Origin: DASQMT01 sp963839615
Lineage (GTDB): Bacteria > Actinomycetota > Thermoleophilia > Solirubrobacterales > Solirubrobacteraceae
NCBI GenBank assembly: GCA_963839615.1
Contig: CAWIVY010000003.1
Location: 120,196 to 184,195, forward strand
Length of the DNA stretch: 64,000 nt
Reading direction: 5' to 3'
Shown here: piece by piece, positions 32,641-41,536 of the stretch
Layout: every line of letters begins with the position of its first letter
Position numbering within the stretch: position 1 is the stretch's first letter
Notes under the pieces: generated by a model
Seen by the model: only the letters and a program-made list of their open reading frames with translations
The model's database searches: none
Told to the model about the DNA's origin: nothing
Made by a program: the position numbers and the translations under genes

Positions 32641-33159
32641 ATGCACAACGTCAACGTCGACGCACTCGCCCAGACCATCGCGAAGGCGACCGACGACCCC
32701 GACATCGTCAAGCAGACCGTCAGCTTCGACGGCGAGTGGCAGACCGCCGGGGGCCCGCAGTTCACCGCCAGCATCCCCGTCCCGAACGGCGCACCGGTCA
32801 CCTTCCAGGCCGACTTCCCGCCGCCGATGGGCGGCACCGGCTCTGCGCCGAACCCGCTCGCCTACTGCTTCTGGGGCGGCATGGCCTGCTACGCCATGAC
32901 CTATGCGCAAGAGGCAGCCAAGCATGGCCTCGAGTTGCGCGGCCTCCGCGCCCGTGCCGAGGCCGAGGTCGACCAGGCGCGCGCTCTCGGCCTGACCGAC
33001 GACCCGCCCGTAGAGCGCATCGAATGGCACCTCGACGTCGACGCTGACGCATCCCTCGAGAAGCTCGAGGAGCTCAAGCGCCTCGCCGACGAACAGTGCC
33101 CCGGCGTCTACTGCGTCCGCAACCCAATCGAGCTGATCACGCACATAGAGCGTGCATGA
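32641..33159 (+). CDS. OsmC-like peroxiredoxin/persulfide-related protein
   Basis: 172 residues. OsmC fold features: APVTFQADFPPPMGG, the helix NPLAYCFWGGMACYAMTYAQ with Cys76 and Cys83, and ADEQCPGVYCVRNP with Cys153 and Cys158. The canonical redox pair of OsmC/Ohr is one helix Cys plus the Cys before Pro; both exist here, with two extra. GGAGG precedes the ATG at 32641. Last gene of the sulfur operon. Probably reduces hydroperoxides or handles sulfane sulfur; many OsmC proteins occur beside rhodanese and TauE genes. Confidence 0.88.
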   Translation: MHNVNVDALAQTIAKATDDPDIVKQTVSFDGEWQTAGGPQFTASIPVPNGAPVTFQADFPPPMGGTGSAPNPLAYCFWGGMACYAMTYAQEAAKHGLELRGLRARAEAEVDQARALGLTDDPPVERIEWHLDVDADASLEKLEELKRLADEQCPGVYCVRNPIELITHIERA

Positions 33160-33453
33160 GGCGTCCACCAGCACATGACGCAGGCATTGGAAGTCGTCCG
33201 CTGCCTCCCGCCTCCCTCATGAGCGCCGAGACCGGCTACACCAACGACGGAACCTAGAACCCAGAACCAGCACAGACTTGCACTGCCTGCGAAGTGCCTG
33301 ATTCGCTCCTGGCCACGCGCGCCATTCCAGCCGCCGCGGCTCGCGTGTCCGTCTACATCGCATGCCCTTCATTCGGCGCGCCGGCTCCGACCGCTCGCCT
33401 CGCGGGTGGATCGCTTTGCCCGCTCGCTCGCCTCGGCGGCTTGCACGGACAGG

Positions 33454-33850
33454 ATGCTGAACGTCGGCAAGCTCGCTGCAGGGCCGGGTGCCGGCCGCTA
33501 TTACGTCGATCGCGTCGCCCAGGGCCGCGAGGACTACTACTCGGGCGAGGGCGAGGCTCCGGGCGACGGCAGGCGGCGGCGCAGCCACGCTCGGGCTGTC
33601 GGGCGGGTGAGCGAGCAGGGCATCGTCCGACTGCTCGAGGGCCGCCACCCCGCGACTGGACAGCTGCTCGGACGTTCGATCACCGGTGACGCGGTTGCCG
33701 GCTTCGACCTGACCTTCCGCGCGCCCAAGAGCGTCGGCATCCGCTTCGGGATCGCGGGGCCTGCGGTGACGGGAGAGATCGTCGCGGCGCACGAGGCAGC
33801 CGTCGCCGAGGCGATGGCCTACATGGAGCGCGAGGCGTGCCGTGCCCGAC
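33454..33850 (+). pseudogene. TrwC/MobF relaxase N-terminal fragment
   Basis: Reads MLNVGKLAAGPGAGRYYVDR, EDYYSGEGEAPG, VRLLEGRHPATGQLLGR, VAGFDLTFRAPKSVGIRFGI and AAHEAAVAEAMAYMERE: the N-terminal part of the TrwC relaxase domain that nicks DNA at oriT. It has the starting Gly-Lys-Leu region but lacks the catalytic Tyr context in full, and the middle (GRRRRSHARAVG) looks frame-disturbed. At about 33845 it passes directly into integrase sequence. Evidence that element 2 descends from a conjugative element. Confidence 0.8.
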
Positions 33851-34427
33851 GCACCTCGATTCGGCCGAACAGATCGCCGCGATGATTGAAGCGGCGGGCA
33901 GCCTCGACGCGCACCGCGGCGCGCGGACCGCCGGCCGTCGCGCGCTGATCGCAACGCCGGTCTACGCAGGGTTGCGGATCGGGGAGGCGACGGCGCTGAG
34001 CTGGGCCGACATCGACCTGGCCAACGGCCGCATCAGCGTCCGCGACGCCAAGACCGAAGCGGGCGAGCGTCTGGTCGACGTCCTGCCTGCGCTGCGGGAC
34101 GAGCTCACGAGCCACCGGCACGCCGCCGGCCAGCCAGAGCCCAACACGCTCGTCTTCCCCACCTCGAGCGGCAGCCGCCGCGACAAGGACAACGCGCGCG
34201 AGCGCGTGATCCGTCCGGTTGTCGCCGGCGCCGAGGAGCTCCTGACCTCGCGCGGCCAGCCGCCCCTGCCGGGCGGCGTCACCGCGCACAAGCTGCGGCA
34301 CACGTTCGCCTCGATCCTGTACGTCCGGGGCGAGGACCCGGCCCCGAAGACGACGAAAGCCCCGCAGCTACGGGGCTTTCTGACGATGGGCGCGGCGGGT
34401 TTCGAACCTGCGACCTCTCGCGTGTGA
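33850..34427 (+). pseudogene. Tyrosine recombinase remnant C fused to a tRNA-Val end
   Basis: Longer than remnant B: starts LDSAEQIAAMIEAAGSLDAH, includes ALIATPVYAGLRIGEATALS (first catalytic Arg), DIDLANGRISVRDAKTEA, the SSGSRRDKDNARERV loop and VTAHKLRHTFASIL. It ends at exactly the same point as remnant B (GEDP) and runs into the copied hairpin and tRNA end. No core-binding domain, no catalytic Tyr. Upstream junction is inside the relaxase fragment. Confidence 0.87.
34356..34379. terminator. tRNA-flanking hairpin, copy at element 2/3 junction
   Basis: Arms AAAGCCCCG and CGGGGCTTT with loop CAGCTA. Same origin and place as the copy at 27157, 7199 bp away. Confidence 0.7.
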
Positions 34428-34431
34428 AGCG
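34387..34431 (-). repeat. tRNA-Val 3' fragment, attachment-site copy 2
   Basis: Same 45 bp as 27188-27232 and as 48695-48739 of the intact tRNA-Val gene. Confidence 0.85.
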
Positions 34432-34470
34432 CGATCCAGAGGTGGGCGAGCAACCGCCGGAGCAGGGCCG

Positions 34471-34580
34471 ATTGTTCTGATCTGCAGGAGTTTACGCTCG
34501 GTCGTCGCGTGACGGCGACCGCTCGCACGAGTCGCGCTATTTGCGGCGATTCACGCGCGTTCGGGCACTGGTGCCCAAAC
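34471..34580. repeat. Conserved element-end repeat, copy 3
   Basis: Begins ATTGTTCTGATCTGCAGGAG, ends GATTCACGCGCGTTCGGGCAC plus TGGTGCCCAAAC. Aligns with copy 1 over its length with equal spacing. Includes GGGCAC-TG-GTGCCC. Confidence 0.8.
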
Positions 34581-34634
34581 GCTCGGCTCGCGCAGCGCGC
34601 GAGAGGCCGCCGCCCGTTGACGCCGGCTCGGCGC

Positions 34635-34985
34635 TCAGCCCTTGGGCGGGAGCGACTCCGCCAGCGCGACGCCGCGTTGCACCCACGCCCGGAGCCGGCT
34701 CTCGGGGCGGAGGCCGTCGGCATCGACGAGGATCCAGCCCCGCATCGGCCGGCCGGTCATGTCGAAAGGGCGGGTGTGCGGCTCAGCGAGCGCCGCGTCG
34801 GCGTCGGCGGGACCGACGCGGACCATCAGCTCCTCGCCGGAGATCCCGACGGCCATGTTGCCGTGCACGAGAAATGCGAGGCCGCCGAACATGACCTTCT
34901 CCGTGACGGCGTCCACGCCCGCGAGCGCGGCACGGACCTCGTTCGCGAGCGCTTCGTCATAGGCCACGAGCGCATCGTCCTGCAC
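34635..34985 (-). CDS. TfoX N-terminal domain protein
   Basis: 116 residues from GTG 34985. AYDEALANEVRAAL, VTEKVMFGGLAFLVHGNMAVGI, LMVRVGPADAD and the closing TGRPMRGWILVDADGL match the stand-alone TfoX N-terminal domain family. These are small soluble proteins; despite the name, a competence role is not shown for stand-alone members. The open frame extends upstream but that part would overlap the divergent DUF1905 gene, so the GTG near the family start is chosen. Confidence 0.82.
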   Translation of the reverse strand: MQDDALVAYDEALANEVRAALAGVDAVTEKVMFGGLAFLVHGNMAVGISGEELMVRVGPADADAALAEPHTRPFDMTGRPMRGWILVDADGLRPESRLRAWVQRGVALAESLPPKG

Positions 34986-35024
34986 ACGGGGCGTAACCGC
35001 AATCCGCCTCGTTAGGGTGCGACC

Positions 35025-35351
35025 GTGGACGCGAGGCACGGCGAGCGTGAGGCGGCCTACGCGGTTGAAGGCGAGGTCTGGCTGCACGCAGGCGAGGCCG
35101 GCTGGCACTTCGTGACGATGCCGCCGGACGTCGCCGACAACGTGTGCGCCCGCTCCGCGGCATCCCTACGGCCGTTCGGCACGGTGCCGGCCCGGGTCAC
35201 GCTGGGGTCGACCACCTGGTCGACGTCGCTGTTCGCCGACACGCGCAGCGGCAGCTACCTGCTGCCGATCAAGGCCGCGGTGCTCCGACAGGAGAACGTC
35301 GCCGAGGGTGACGTGGTCGCCGTGCGGGTCGAGCTACGCGACCACCGCTGA
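35025..35351 (+). CDS. DUF1905 family protein
   Basis: 108 residues: VEGEVWLHAGEAGWHFVTMP, GTVPARVTLGSTTWSTSLFA, GSYLLPIKAAVLRQENVAEG and DVVAVRVEL reproduce the DUF1905 beta-rich domain from end to end. Often found alone or fused to YdeI-type domains; function unknown. GTG start at 35025, divergent from the TfoX gene by 39 bp. Confidence 0.85.
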   Translation: MDARHGEREAAYAVEGEVWLHAGEAGWHFVTMPPDVADNVCARSAASLRPFGTVPARVTLGSTTWSTSLFADTRSGSYLLPIKAAVLRQENVAEGDVVAVRVELRDHR

Positions 35352-35417
35352 TGTCTCCACTCTGCGCTCACGCGCGCGCCTGACGGCTGCCGCGCGTCTG
35401 CCTTCGACGCAGATCCG

Positions 35418-36020
35418 CTACGGCCGCGCCGTGCCGCGTGCGCGGCGCTCGGCTTCCACGCGGATCGACTCGATCGCCGCGGCGACCGTGCGCTCCCAGT
35501 GCGCGGCGATGCGGTCGCCCCACCACTGCCCGGCTCGCCATCCGTCCGTGCCGAGCTCGCCCCGGTAGACGAACGCGGTGCCGCCGGGCGCCGCGCTGAG
35601 CTCGTATGTCTCCATGGCATGAGGTACCGGACCCCGCAGCAGCCGGAACGAGACCCGGTGCGGGCGTTCGAAACGCACGGTCTCCACCGTGGTCGTCGTC
35701 AGCCAGCTCGACACGGCGGTGAAGTGGGCGGCCAGCACCATGTCGGTTCCACGCTCCCACACCTGCAGCTTGTGCTGCATCGCGCGCGGAGTCCGGCCGA
35801 GATAGGGCGCGGCGACGACATCGAACACCGTGTCCGGCGGCGCGGCGATCTTCAGCTCGATCGGTCCCAGCGGCCGCACCCGCCGGCCGATGCCGAGGTC
35901 GAGCGTGAGCGCGCCGCGAGCAGCGAGCACGTACGCCGCACCGGCCGCGACGGCGCCCAGGATGCCTCGCGTCGTCCGTGCGTAGGGCATCGGGCGGCTG
36001 CGCTCGGACGAGTCGGGCAT
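35418..36020 (-). CDS. SRPBCC-fold protein with membrane-anchor N-terminus
   Basis: 200 residues. A hydrophobic helix (GILGAVAAGAAYVLAARGAL) at about 19-38 precedes a START/polyketide-cyclase-type domain: IELKIAAPPDTVFDVVAAPY, HKLQVWERGTDMVLAAHFTA, PHRVSFRLLRGPVPHAMETYEL, WWGDRIAAHWERTV. Binds a hydrophobic ligand in family members; ligand here unknown. Its start overlaps the stop of the upstream HAD gene. Confidence 0.8.
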   Translation of the reverse strand: MPDSSERSRPMPYARTTRGILGAVAAGAAYVLAARGALTLDLGIGRRVRPLGPIELKIAAPPDTVFDVVAAPYLGRTPRAMQHKLQVWERGTDMVLAAHFTAVSSWLTTTTVETVRFERPHRVSFRLLRGPVPHAMETYELSAAPGGTAFVYRGELGTDGWRAGQWWGDRIAAHWERTVAAAIESIRVEAERRARGTARP

Positions 36021-36693
36021 CAGATGCCGTCGACCTCGGCGATCCGCTCGGCGACCTCGACCAGGTCGCCGCCGACGATGTCCGGCTGCTCACCGACCGG
36101 AGCGAGGACCTTGCCAGGGCGTTCGACGAAGGCGGCCCTGCAGCCGGCGGCGAGCGCGCCGGCGATGTCCCAGGCATGGGCTGCCACAAGCCGCACGTCA
36201 CCGATGGCGACCTGCGAGCGCTCGGCGACGAGACGGTACGGCTCCGGCCGTGGCTTGAGTGCGCGGACCTGGTCAGCGGAGAACACGGCTTCGAAGGACT
36301 CGGTCAGCCCGGCATACGCGAGTTGGTCTTGCACGACACGCAGGGGTGAGTTGGTCAGCGCGACGAGCGTGAGGCCGGTCTCCCGAAGCCGGTCGAGCGC
36401 AGGCCGCACGTCCGCGTGGGCGGCGAGCGTGCGCATCCCGTCGAGGATCCGGTCGCCCGCCTGCGGGTCGAGCGCGGTGCCGGTCGTTTCGGCGAGCATG
36501 GTCAGCGCGGCGCGCTGGGCGGTCGAGAAGTCGACGTAGTGGCCGGTCAGGCCGCCCACGAAGCCGAGTTGAAGCATCTGGCCGAACCACTGGGCCGGAA
36601 TCCCGCGTCGCCGAAGGACTCCTCGAAGAGCCGGTCGAGCGAGCTCAGATCGAGCAGGGTCTCGTTGACGTCGAAGGCGAGCACGCGGGCCAT
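36020..36693 (-). pseudogene. HAD-superfamily haloacid dehalogenase, one-base frameshift
   Basis: The start ATG (36691-36693) gives MARVLAFDVNETLLDLSSLD, with the nucleophile Asp in AFDVNETL, and runs to EESFGDAG. There one base is missing (GCGGGATTCCG, expected one more G), and the second frame continues IPAQWFGQMLQLGFVGG, LTLVALTNSP (motif II Ser/Thr), LKPRPEPYRLVAER (motif III Lys) and ARLVAAHAWDIAGALAAG (motif IV region). All HAD type II motifs are preserved across the shift, so the gene was functional recently or the consensus has an error near 36600. L-2-haloacid dehalogenase-like. Confidence 0.8.
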
Positions 36694-36803
36694 GGATCGT
36701 CACATTCGACCTTCGGAGCCGCGGAACGGTTCGCGGTCGTCGTTCGGTGCCATCCCGCACGTGCTGACGAATCCTTTCGACACGGAGCGGATCACAAGGG
36801 ACG

Positions 36804-38001
36804 ATGGGAGCCGTGCACATCGCCCCGCCGCGTCCGTGATCTCTTCTGCACGGCACTCGCGTTCGCGCTGTCCGCGTGCGGTGGTGGATCACCCTCGCCG
36901 GCGCCCGTTGCTGGGACAGCGCCGTTCGACGCGCTTCTCGAGGAGGCGCGTGGCGAGGAGGTGCGATGGTGGATGTTCGGCGGTGATGCGCGGGTGAACG
37001 CCTACGTCGACGATCACGTCGCCCCGGCCGCTCGGCGCCTGCGGCGTCGCGTCTGCGTCGCGTTCCAGTGGCCGACACCGCCGAGGCCGTGCAGCGCGTC
37101 GTGGCACAGCGCCGGGCGGGGATGGAGCGCCGGCGGCGCGGTCGACCTGATCTGGATCAACGGCGAGAACTTCGCGGGCGGCAAGCAGCGCCGGTCTCTG
37201 GCTCGAGGACTGGGTCTCGCCGGCTGCCGAACGCGCGGTACCTGGACTGCAGGGGACCCGACGATCGCCCGCGATTTCCAGGTGCCGTCGAGGGCCAGGA
37301 GGCGCCGTGGAGCCGGGCCGTGTTCGTGTACGCGCACGACGCCGCGAGGGTTCCGGAGCCGCCGCGCACGCTTCGACGAACTGCTCGCACTGGGCGCGGC
37401 GGCACCCCGGCCGGTTCACGTACCCGGCACCGCCGGACTTCACCGGCTCGGCCTTCGTGCGCCAGGTCGTGATGGTCAAGGGCGAGGACGCGGCGTTCGC
37501 GTACCTGCGTCGGCTCAAGCCGCTGATGTACCGCGAGCGGCCGAGCGCTGCCCAAGACCGAGGCCGAGCTGAACGAGCTGTTCGCCGACGGGCAGGTGGA
37601 CTTCGCGATGTCCTACGACGCGAGCTTCGTGCTCGGCGGCGTGCGCCGCGGCCAGTTCGCCCCGCTCGGCGCGTCCGTTCCTGCTCGAGGGCGGCGCGCT
37701 CACGAACGTCTCCTTCGTGGTCATTCCCGCCGACGCGAGCACGCGGCGGGGGCGCAGGTCGTCGCCAACCTGCTCCTGAGCCCGGAGCTGCAGGCCGCCA
37801 AGGCCGACCCGGGGATCCTCGGCCATCCGACGGTCCTCGACCGCGCGCGCCTGAACAGCAGGCGGCGCGCGATCGGTGCGAGCGTGCCACGCGCAGCCCC
37901 TACGTGCTGCTCCGACGTACGGCGGGCACGCGCGAGGAGCTGCCGGCCGCTGAGGTGCCGCGCTCGAGCGGCGCTGGCAGCAGGAGGTGCTGCGGGGGTG
38001 A
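36804..38001 (+). pseudogene. ynjB-like ABC substrate-binding lipoprotein, multiply frameshifted
   Basis: Reading across frames gives DLFCTALAFALSACGGG (lipobox), ARGEEVRWWMFGGDARVNAY, GGAVDLIWINGENFAGGKQ, ARDFQ, EAPWSRAVFVYAHDAARVPE, GRFTYPAPPDFTGSAFVRQV, MYRER, DFAMSYDASFVLGGVRRGQF and NVSFVVIPADAS. This is the YnjB family, a periplasmic-type binding lipoprotein of an ABC importer with unknown substrate. At least ten frame changes occur, some only 25-35 bp apart, each needing a single inserted or deleted base (for example near 37067, 37129, 37189, 37220, 37285, 37370, 37396, 37545, 37670, 37742). Boundaries are approximate. Confidence 0.8.
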
Positions 38002-38010
38002 GCGGCGCGC

Positions 38011-38831
38011 ATGCCCGGACGGCGGCGGCGCTCGCGCCCGCGCTCGTTCGTGGTCGCCGGGTCTGTTCGGCGGCGCGCTCGCCGGCGCGGTGCGCACGTC
38101 GCTCGTGCCGCTGGGCGGTGGGGTCACGCTCGACTCGTGGCGGGCGCTGTTCGGCGATCCGGCGTTCGTCGACGCTGCTGCTGTTCTCCCTGCGTACCGC
38201 GACTGATCGCGACCGACGATCGTCGGCCGGTCTGGCCGTAGCGGTAGCGATCGGCGCTGCGCTCGCACGGCACGGTCGTCGCGCGCGCTCGCAGGCGCTG
38301 CCCGTGCCCGTGCCGCATCTGCTGGTCGCCGTAGTGGCCGTGCTCTGGCTGGCGCCGGGCGGCCTGGCGGAGCGCGCGCTCGGCGCGCTGCCCGATCGAC
38401 GCCTCGTGCGGGACGAGCTCGGGCTCGGCATCGTCCTCGTCTACGTCTACAAGGAGACGCCGTTCCTCGTGCTGCTGATGCTGGCGCGCGATGGGCAGCG
38501 GGCCTGCGCGAGCGCGAGGAGGCCGCGGCCGTGTTCGGCGCGACCGCGCGCCAGCGGCTGGCGCTGGGTGGTGTGGCCGACGATGCGCGGGCCGCTCGTC
38601 GTCGGCTCGATCGTCGTGGCCGCCTTCGCCCTGGGGGCGTTCGAGGTCCCGCTCGCTGGTCGGGCCGAACTACCCGCCGACGCTGGCGACATACGCCTAC
38701 GAGGCCGGCCAGGGCGACGTGATCGCCGGGCGAGGGACTGGCCGCCGCCGCGCTGCTGGTCGACGGCGGGGGCGGCGATCCTGCTCGCCTTGGTCGCGGC
38801 GCCCCTCGCGCGGACGGTCGAGGGTGACTGA
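38011..38831 (+). pseudogene. ynjC-like permease, first module, frameshifted
   Basis: Segments in different frames join to GVTLDSWRALFGDPAFVD, LAVAVAIGAALARHG, HLLVAVVAVLWLAPGGLAER, LGIVLVYVYKETPFLVLLML and VVWPTMRGPLVVGSIVVAAF, the binding-protein-dependent permease domain with its cytoplasmic EAA-type loop (REREEAAAVFGATARQRL). Ends RTVEGD with TGA at 38829. Follows ynjB by about 10 nt. Frame changes at roughly 100-bp intervals. Confidence 0.75.
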
Positions 38832-39614
38832 TCGTCCGCGCGCCCGGCGCGCCGCGGCCGCGTTGGCCGCGGCTGCTGTTCGCCGCGCCGCTCGGCCGCG
38901 CTGGTCGTGCGCGCGCTTCGCCGACGAGTGGCGCGCGCCCGCGCGTGCTGCCGCAGGTGCTCGGGCACGCGCGGGTTCGAGATCGCCTTCGGCGGCGAGT
39001 GCGCGCCAGCGCCGCGCTGCGCGACTCGCTGCTGGTCGCCGTGCGCGACGACGCCGCTCGCGCTCGCGCTCGGCTGGCCGGCGGCTCGGGTGCTCGGCGA
39101 GCGCCGCGCCTGCGCAGGCCCGGCGCTGGTGTTCGTGCTGCTGGCGCTGCCGCTGCTGGTCCCGCCCTACGCCATCGGCTCGGGGCTGACGGAGTGGTTC
39201 CTGCGCCTCGGCCTCGCCGGACACCTGGCTCGGGCTCGTCCTGGCGCACCTGGTCGTCGTGCTGCCGTACGTTGTCGTGGTGCTGCTCTCGGGCGTTCGG
39301 TTCGCGGTGACCGAGCTGGAGGAGATGGCGCAGACGTTCGGGCCGGCCGCGGGCGCGCGCCTCACGCTGGGTGACGCTGCCGTCGATGCGGCCGACGCTC
39401 GCCGCGGCCGCTGCTGCTCGGCTTCCTCGTGTCTCGTGGAGCCAGTACGGCTCGAGCCTGGCGGTCGGCGGCGGCCGCCCGATGCTGCCCGTCGTGCTGC
39501 TGCCGTTCGTGGGCACCGATCCGCAGGTCGCCGCGGCGCTGTCGCTGCTGTTCCTCGCGCCGGCGGTGCTCGCGCTGGTGCGTCGCCGCGCGTCTCGCAC
39601 GGTCGCCGCTGTGA
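38824..39614 (+). pseudogene. ynjC-like permease, second module, frameshifted
   Basis: Joined segments: ALVFVLLALPLLVPPYAIGS, TEWFLRLGLA, LVLAHLVVVLPYVVVVLLSG, TELEEMAQTFG (EAA loop), and SWSQYGSSLAVGGGRPMLPV. Two permease modules are a single YnjC polypeptide in E. coli-type loci; here a GTG overlaps the stop of the first module, so they may be separate subunits or one protein split by a shift. Approximate ends. Confidence 0.72.
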
Positions 39615-40665
39615 CGCGGTCGAGCTCGACGTGCGCGGGCGTCGTCGTGTCGCGCCGGCCGGACGCCCGGTCCTGCGCGGCGTCGACCTCGTCGTCGCCG
39701 GCCGGCTCGCGGACGGCGCTCGTCGGCCCGTCGGGCGCCGGCAAGACGACGCTGCTGCGCGCGATCGCCGGGCTCGCGCCGCTGGACGATGGCGACGATC
39801 CGCCTCGGCTGGCGATCGCTGCGCGGCGTTGCCGCGCACCGCCGCCGCGTCGCGGTCGTCTTCCAGGAGCCGCGACTGCTGCCGCACCTCAGCGTCGGCG
39901 ACGAACGTCGCGCTGCCGCTCGCGCGCCGCCCGGCATCGCCGCGGCGCGAGCGGCGCGGGCGCGCCGGCGCAGCTGCTCGCGGAGGTCGGGCTCAGCCGG
40001 CTTCGCCGAGCGGCGGCGTGCGCGGCTTGTCCGGCGGCGAGCAGCAGCGGGTCGCGCTCGCCCGGGCGCTGTGCGCCGAGCCCGACCTGCTGCTGCTCGA
40101 CGAGCCGCTCGCGGCGCGTGGACCCGAACCGCCGGGCGGGGCTGCGCCGGCTGATCGTCGAGCCTCCAGCGCGAGCGGCGGGCTCACGACGCTGGTCATC
40201 ACCCACGACCGCACCGAGGCGGCCGAGCTCGGCGAGCGGATCGCGCTGATGCTCGAGGGCCGCGATCGTGCAGCACGGCGCCGGCGCAGGAGCTGTTCGA
40301 GCGCCCCGACGTCGGCGGCCGTGGCGCGGTTCTTCGGCATGCACAACCTGCTGCGCGGCGACGGTGCGCGACGGACGCCTGCGAGCTGGCCGGCCCGCGG
40401 ACGTCCCGGTGCTGCGGACCGACGGCCCGGCGACGTTCGCGATCCGGCCGGAGCACGTCGGGCTCGCGCCGACGCGCGGCCCTGATGGCCACCGTGGTCG
40501 AGGCCGTCTACGCCGGGACGCACGTGCGGCTCGATCCTCGACGGCGGGCGAAGCAGCGGATCGAGGTGCACACGACCGTCGAGGAGCTGCCGCCGGCGGG
40601 CTCGACGATCGGGATCGAGCTGCCCGGTCGGGCGGCTCTGGCGGGTGCCGGACGACGAGCGCTCA
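39611..40665 (+). pseudogene. ynjD-like ABC transporter ATPase, frameshifted
   Basis: VELDVRGRRRVAP and VLRGVDLVV in one frame, then RTALVGPSGAGKTTLLRAIA (Walker A) in another, HRRRVAVVFQEPRLLPHLSV (Q loop), LSGGEQQRVALARALCAEPD (signature), LLLLDEPLA (Walker B) and LVITHDRTEAAELGERIAL (switch His). A C-terminal TOBE-like part contains FAIRPEHVGLA. All nucleotide-binding motifs are present but spread over three frames. Drives import with the two permease modules and the YnjB-like protein. Confidence 0.82.
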
Positions 40666-41259
40666 GGCAGCACGCGGCGAGCCAGGGCGACACGCTGGCC
40701 GGCGGTGAACAGCACCATGGCCGCGAACACCCACGCGACGATCGCCGCATGGCGCGGGAAGCAGGCAGAACGCCGCGTAGGCCAGCACGGTCTCGGTGCC
40801 CTCGGTGAGGCCGGGCGTGAGCCGCAGCGAGCGCTCGTCGCCGAAGGGCAGCCGCCGCTTCTCGACGAGCGACGGCGAACGAGAGCTGCGCCACGTTGTT
40901 GAGCAGGTACGCGGCCAGCAGCACGCAGCAGGCCAGCCGCGCTTCGGGCACGGCGACCGCGACGCCGATCGACGAACCCGCCGTAGACGACGAAGTCGGC
41001 GGTGAAGTCGAGAAAGCCGCCGAGGTCGGTCGCGCCGCGCCGCCGCGCGAGCGGGCCGTCGAGACCGTCCAGCACGCGGTTGGTCAGCCACAGGGCGAGC
41101 GCGACCGGCCAGCCGCGAGACCCGCCGCGACGCACGCGCCGACGCCGACGGCAGTGCGGCCGCCGTCAGGTGGTGGGCACGCAGGCCGCGCGCGTCGAGA
41201 CGCGCCGCCGCCCGGTCCAGCGGCCCCGCGATCCGGGCACGGACCGGGCGGTCAAGCAT
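40665..41259 (-). pseudogene. CDP-alcohol phosphatidyltransferase 1 (ynjF-like), frameshifted
   Basis: The minus strand starts MLDRPVRARIAGPLDRAAAR and, in a second frame, shows LTNRVLDGLDGPLARRRGAT and LGGFLDFTADFVVYG, the family signature DG-x2-AR-x8-G-x3-D-x3-D that binds CDP-diacylglycerol-type substrates and metal. Later membrane helices read AYLLNNVAQLSFA and AAIVAWVFAAMVLFTAGQRVA. E. coli ynjF, at the end of the ynjABCDEF cluster, encodes a protein of this family, which strengthens the ynj-like reading of the locus. Confidence 0.8.
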
Positions 41260-41350
41260 GATCGCGCGGTGCGAGCTCGGCTCAGCCGTCACGACGAAGG
41301 CGATCGATGACCCGGGGGCCACGCTGTCCGCGCCGCGCCGCGCAGACCCA

Positions 41351-41536
41351 TCAGCCCCGTGACGGTCCGCTCAGCGACTCCAGGACGCGGCGACACTCGG
41401 AGCACCAGTGCACGTGCTCCTGCACACGCGTCCGATCGCGCGGCGCCAGCTCGTCGTCGAGATAGTCCGAGAGATGCGCGTGGGTCCAGCGGTGGTCGCG
41501 CATGAAGCGGCGCTTGGCCAGCAGCCCGCGAATCAC
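41351..41536 (-). CDS. Zinc-finger anti-sigma factor (zf-HC2)
   Basis: 61 residues: THAHLSDYLDDELAPRDRTR then EHVHWCSECRRVLES. This is the ZAS domain H-x3-C-x2-C zinc site (His before VHWCSEC) that clamps ECF sigma factors, often releasing on thiol oxidation. No membrane helix, so a soluble redox-type anti-sigma. GTG start at 41536 overlaps the sigma stop (GTGA). One of the few undamaged genes in this stretch. Confidence 0.88.
   Translation of the reverse strand: MIRGLLAKRRFMRDHRWTHAHLSDYLDDELAPRDRTRVQEHVHWCSECRRVLESLSGPSRG

Larger units (their letters stand above)
27233..34431. mobile_element. Putative tRNA-Val-anchored element 2 (reactive-sulfur cargo)
   Basis: Bounded by the two 45-bp tRNA-Val 3' fragments, each preceded by the same truncated integrase; total period 7199 bp. 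Contains the conserved element end, the ArsR-to-OsmC sulfur operon, a relaxase fragment and integrase remnant C. Element status is inferred from the boundary repeats. Confidence 0.65.

Noticed and set aside
36804..41259. Programmed ribosomal frameshifting as explanation of the broken ynj-like genes
   Set aside because: Too many shifts, in both directions, without slippery heptamers or hairpins at the sites.
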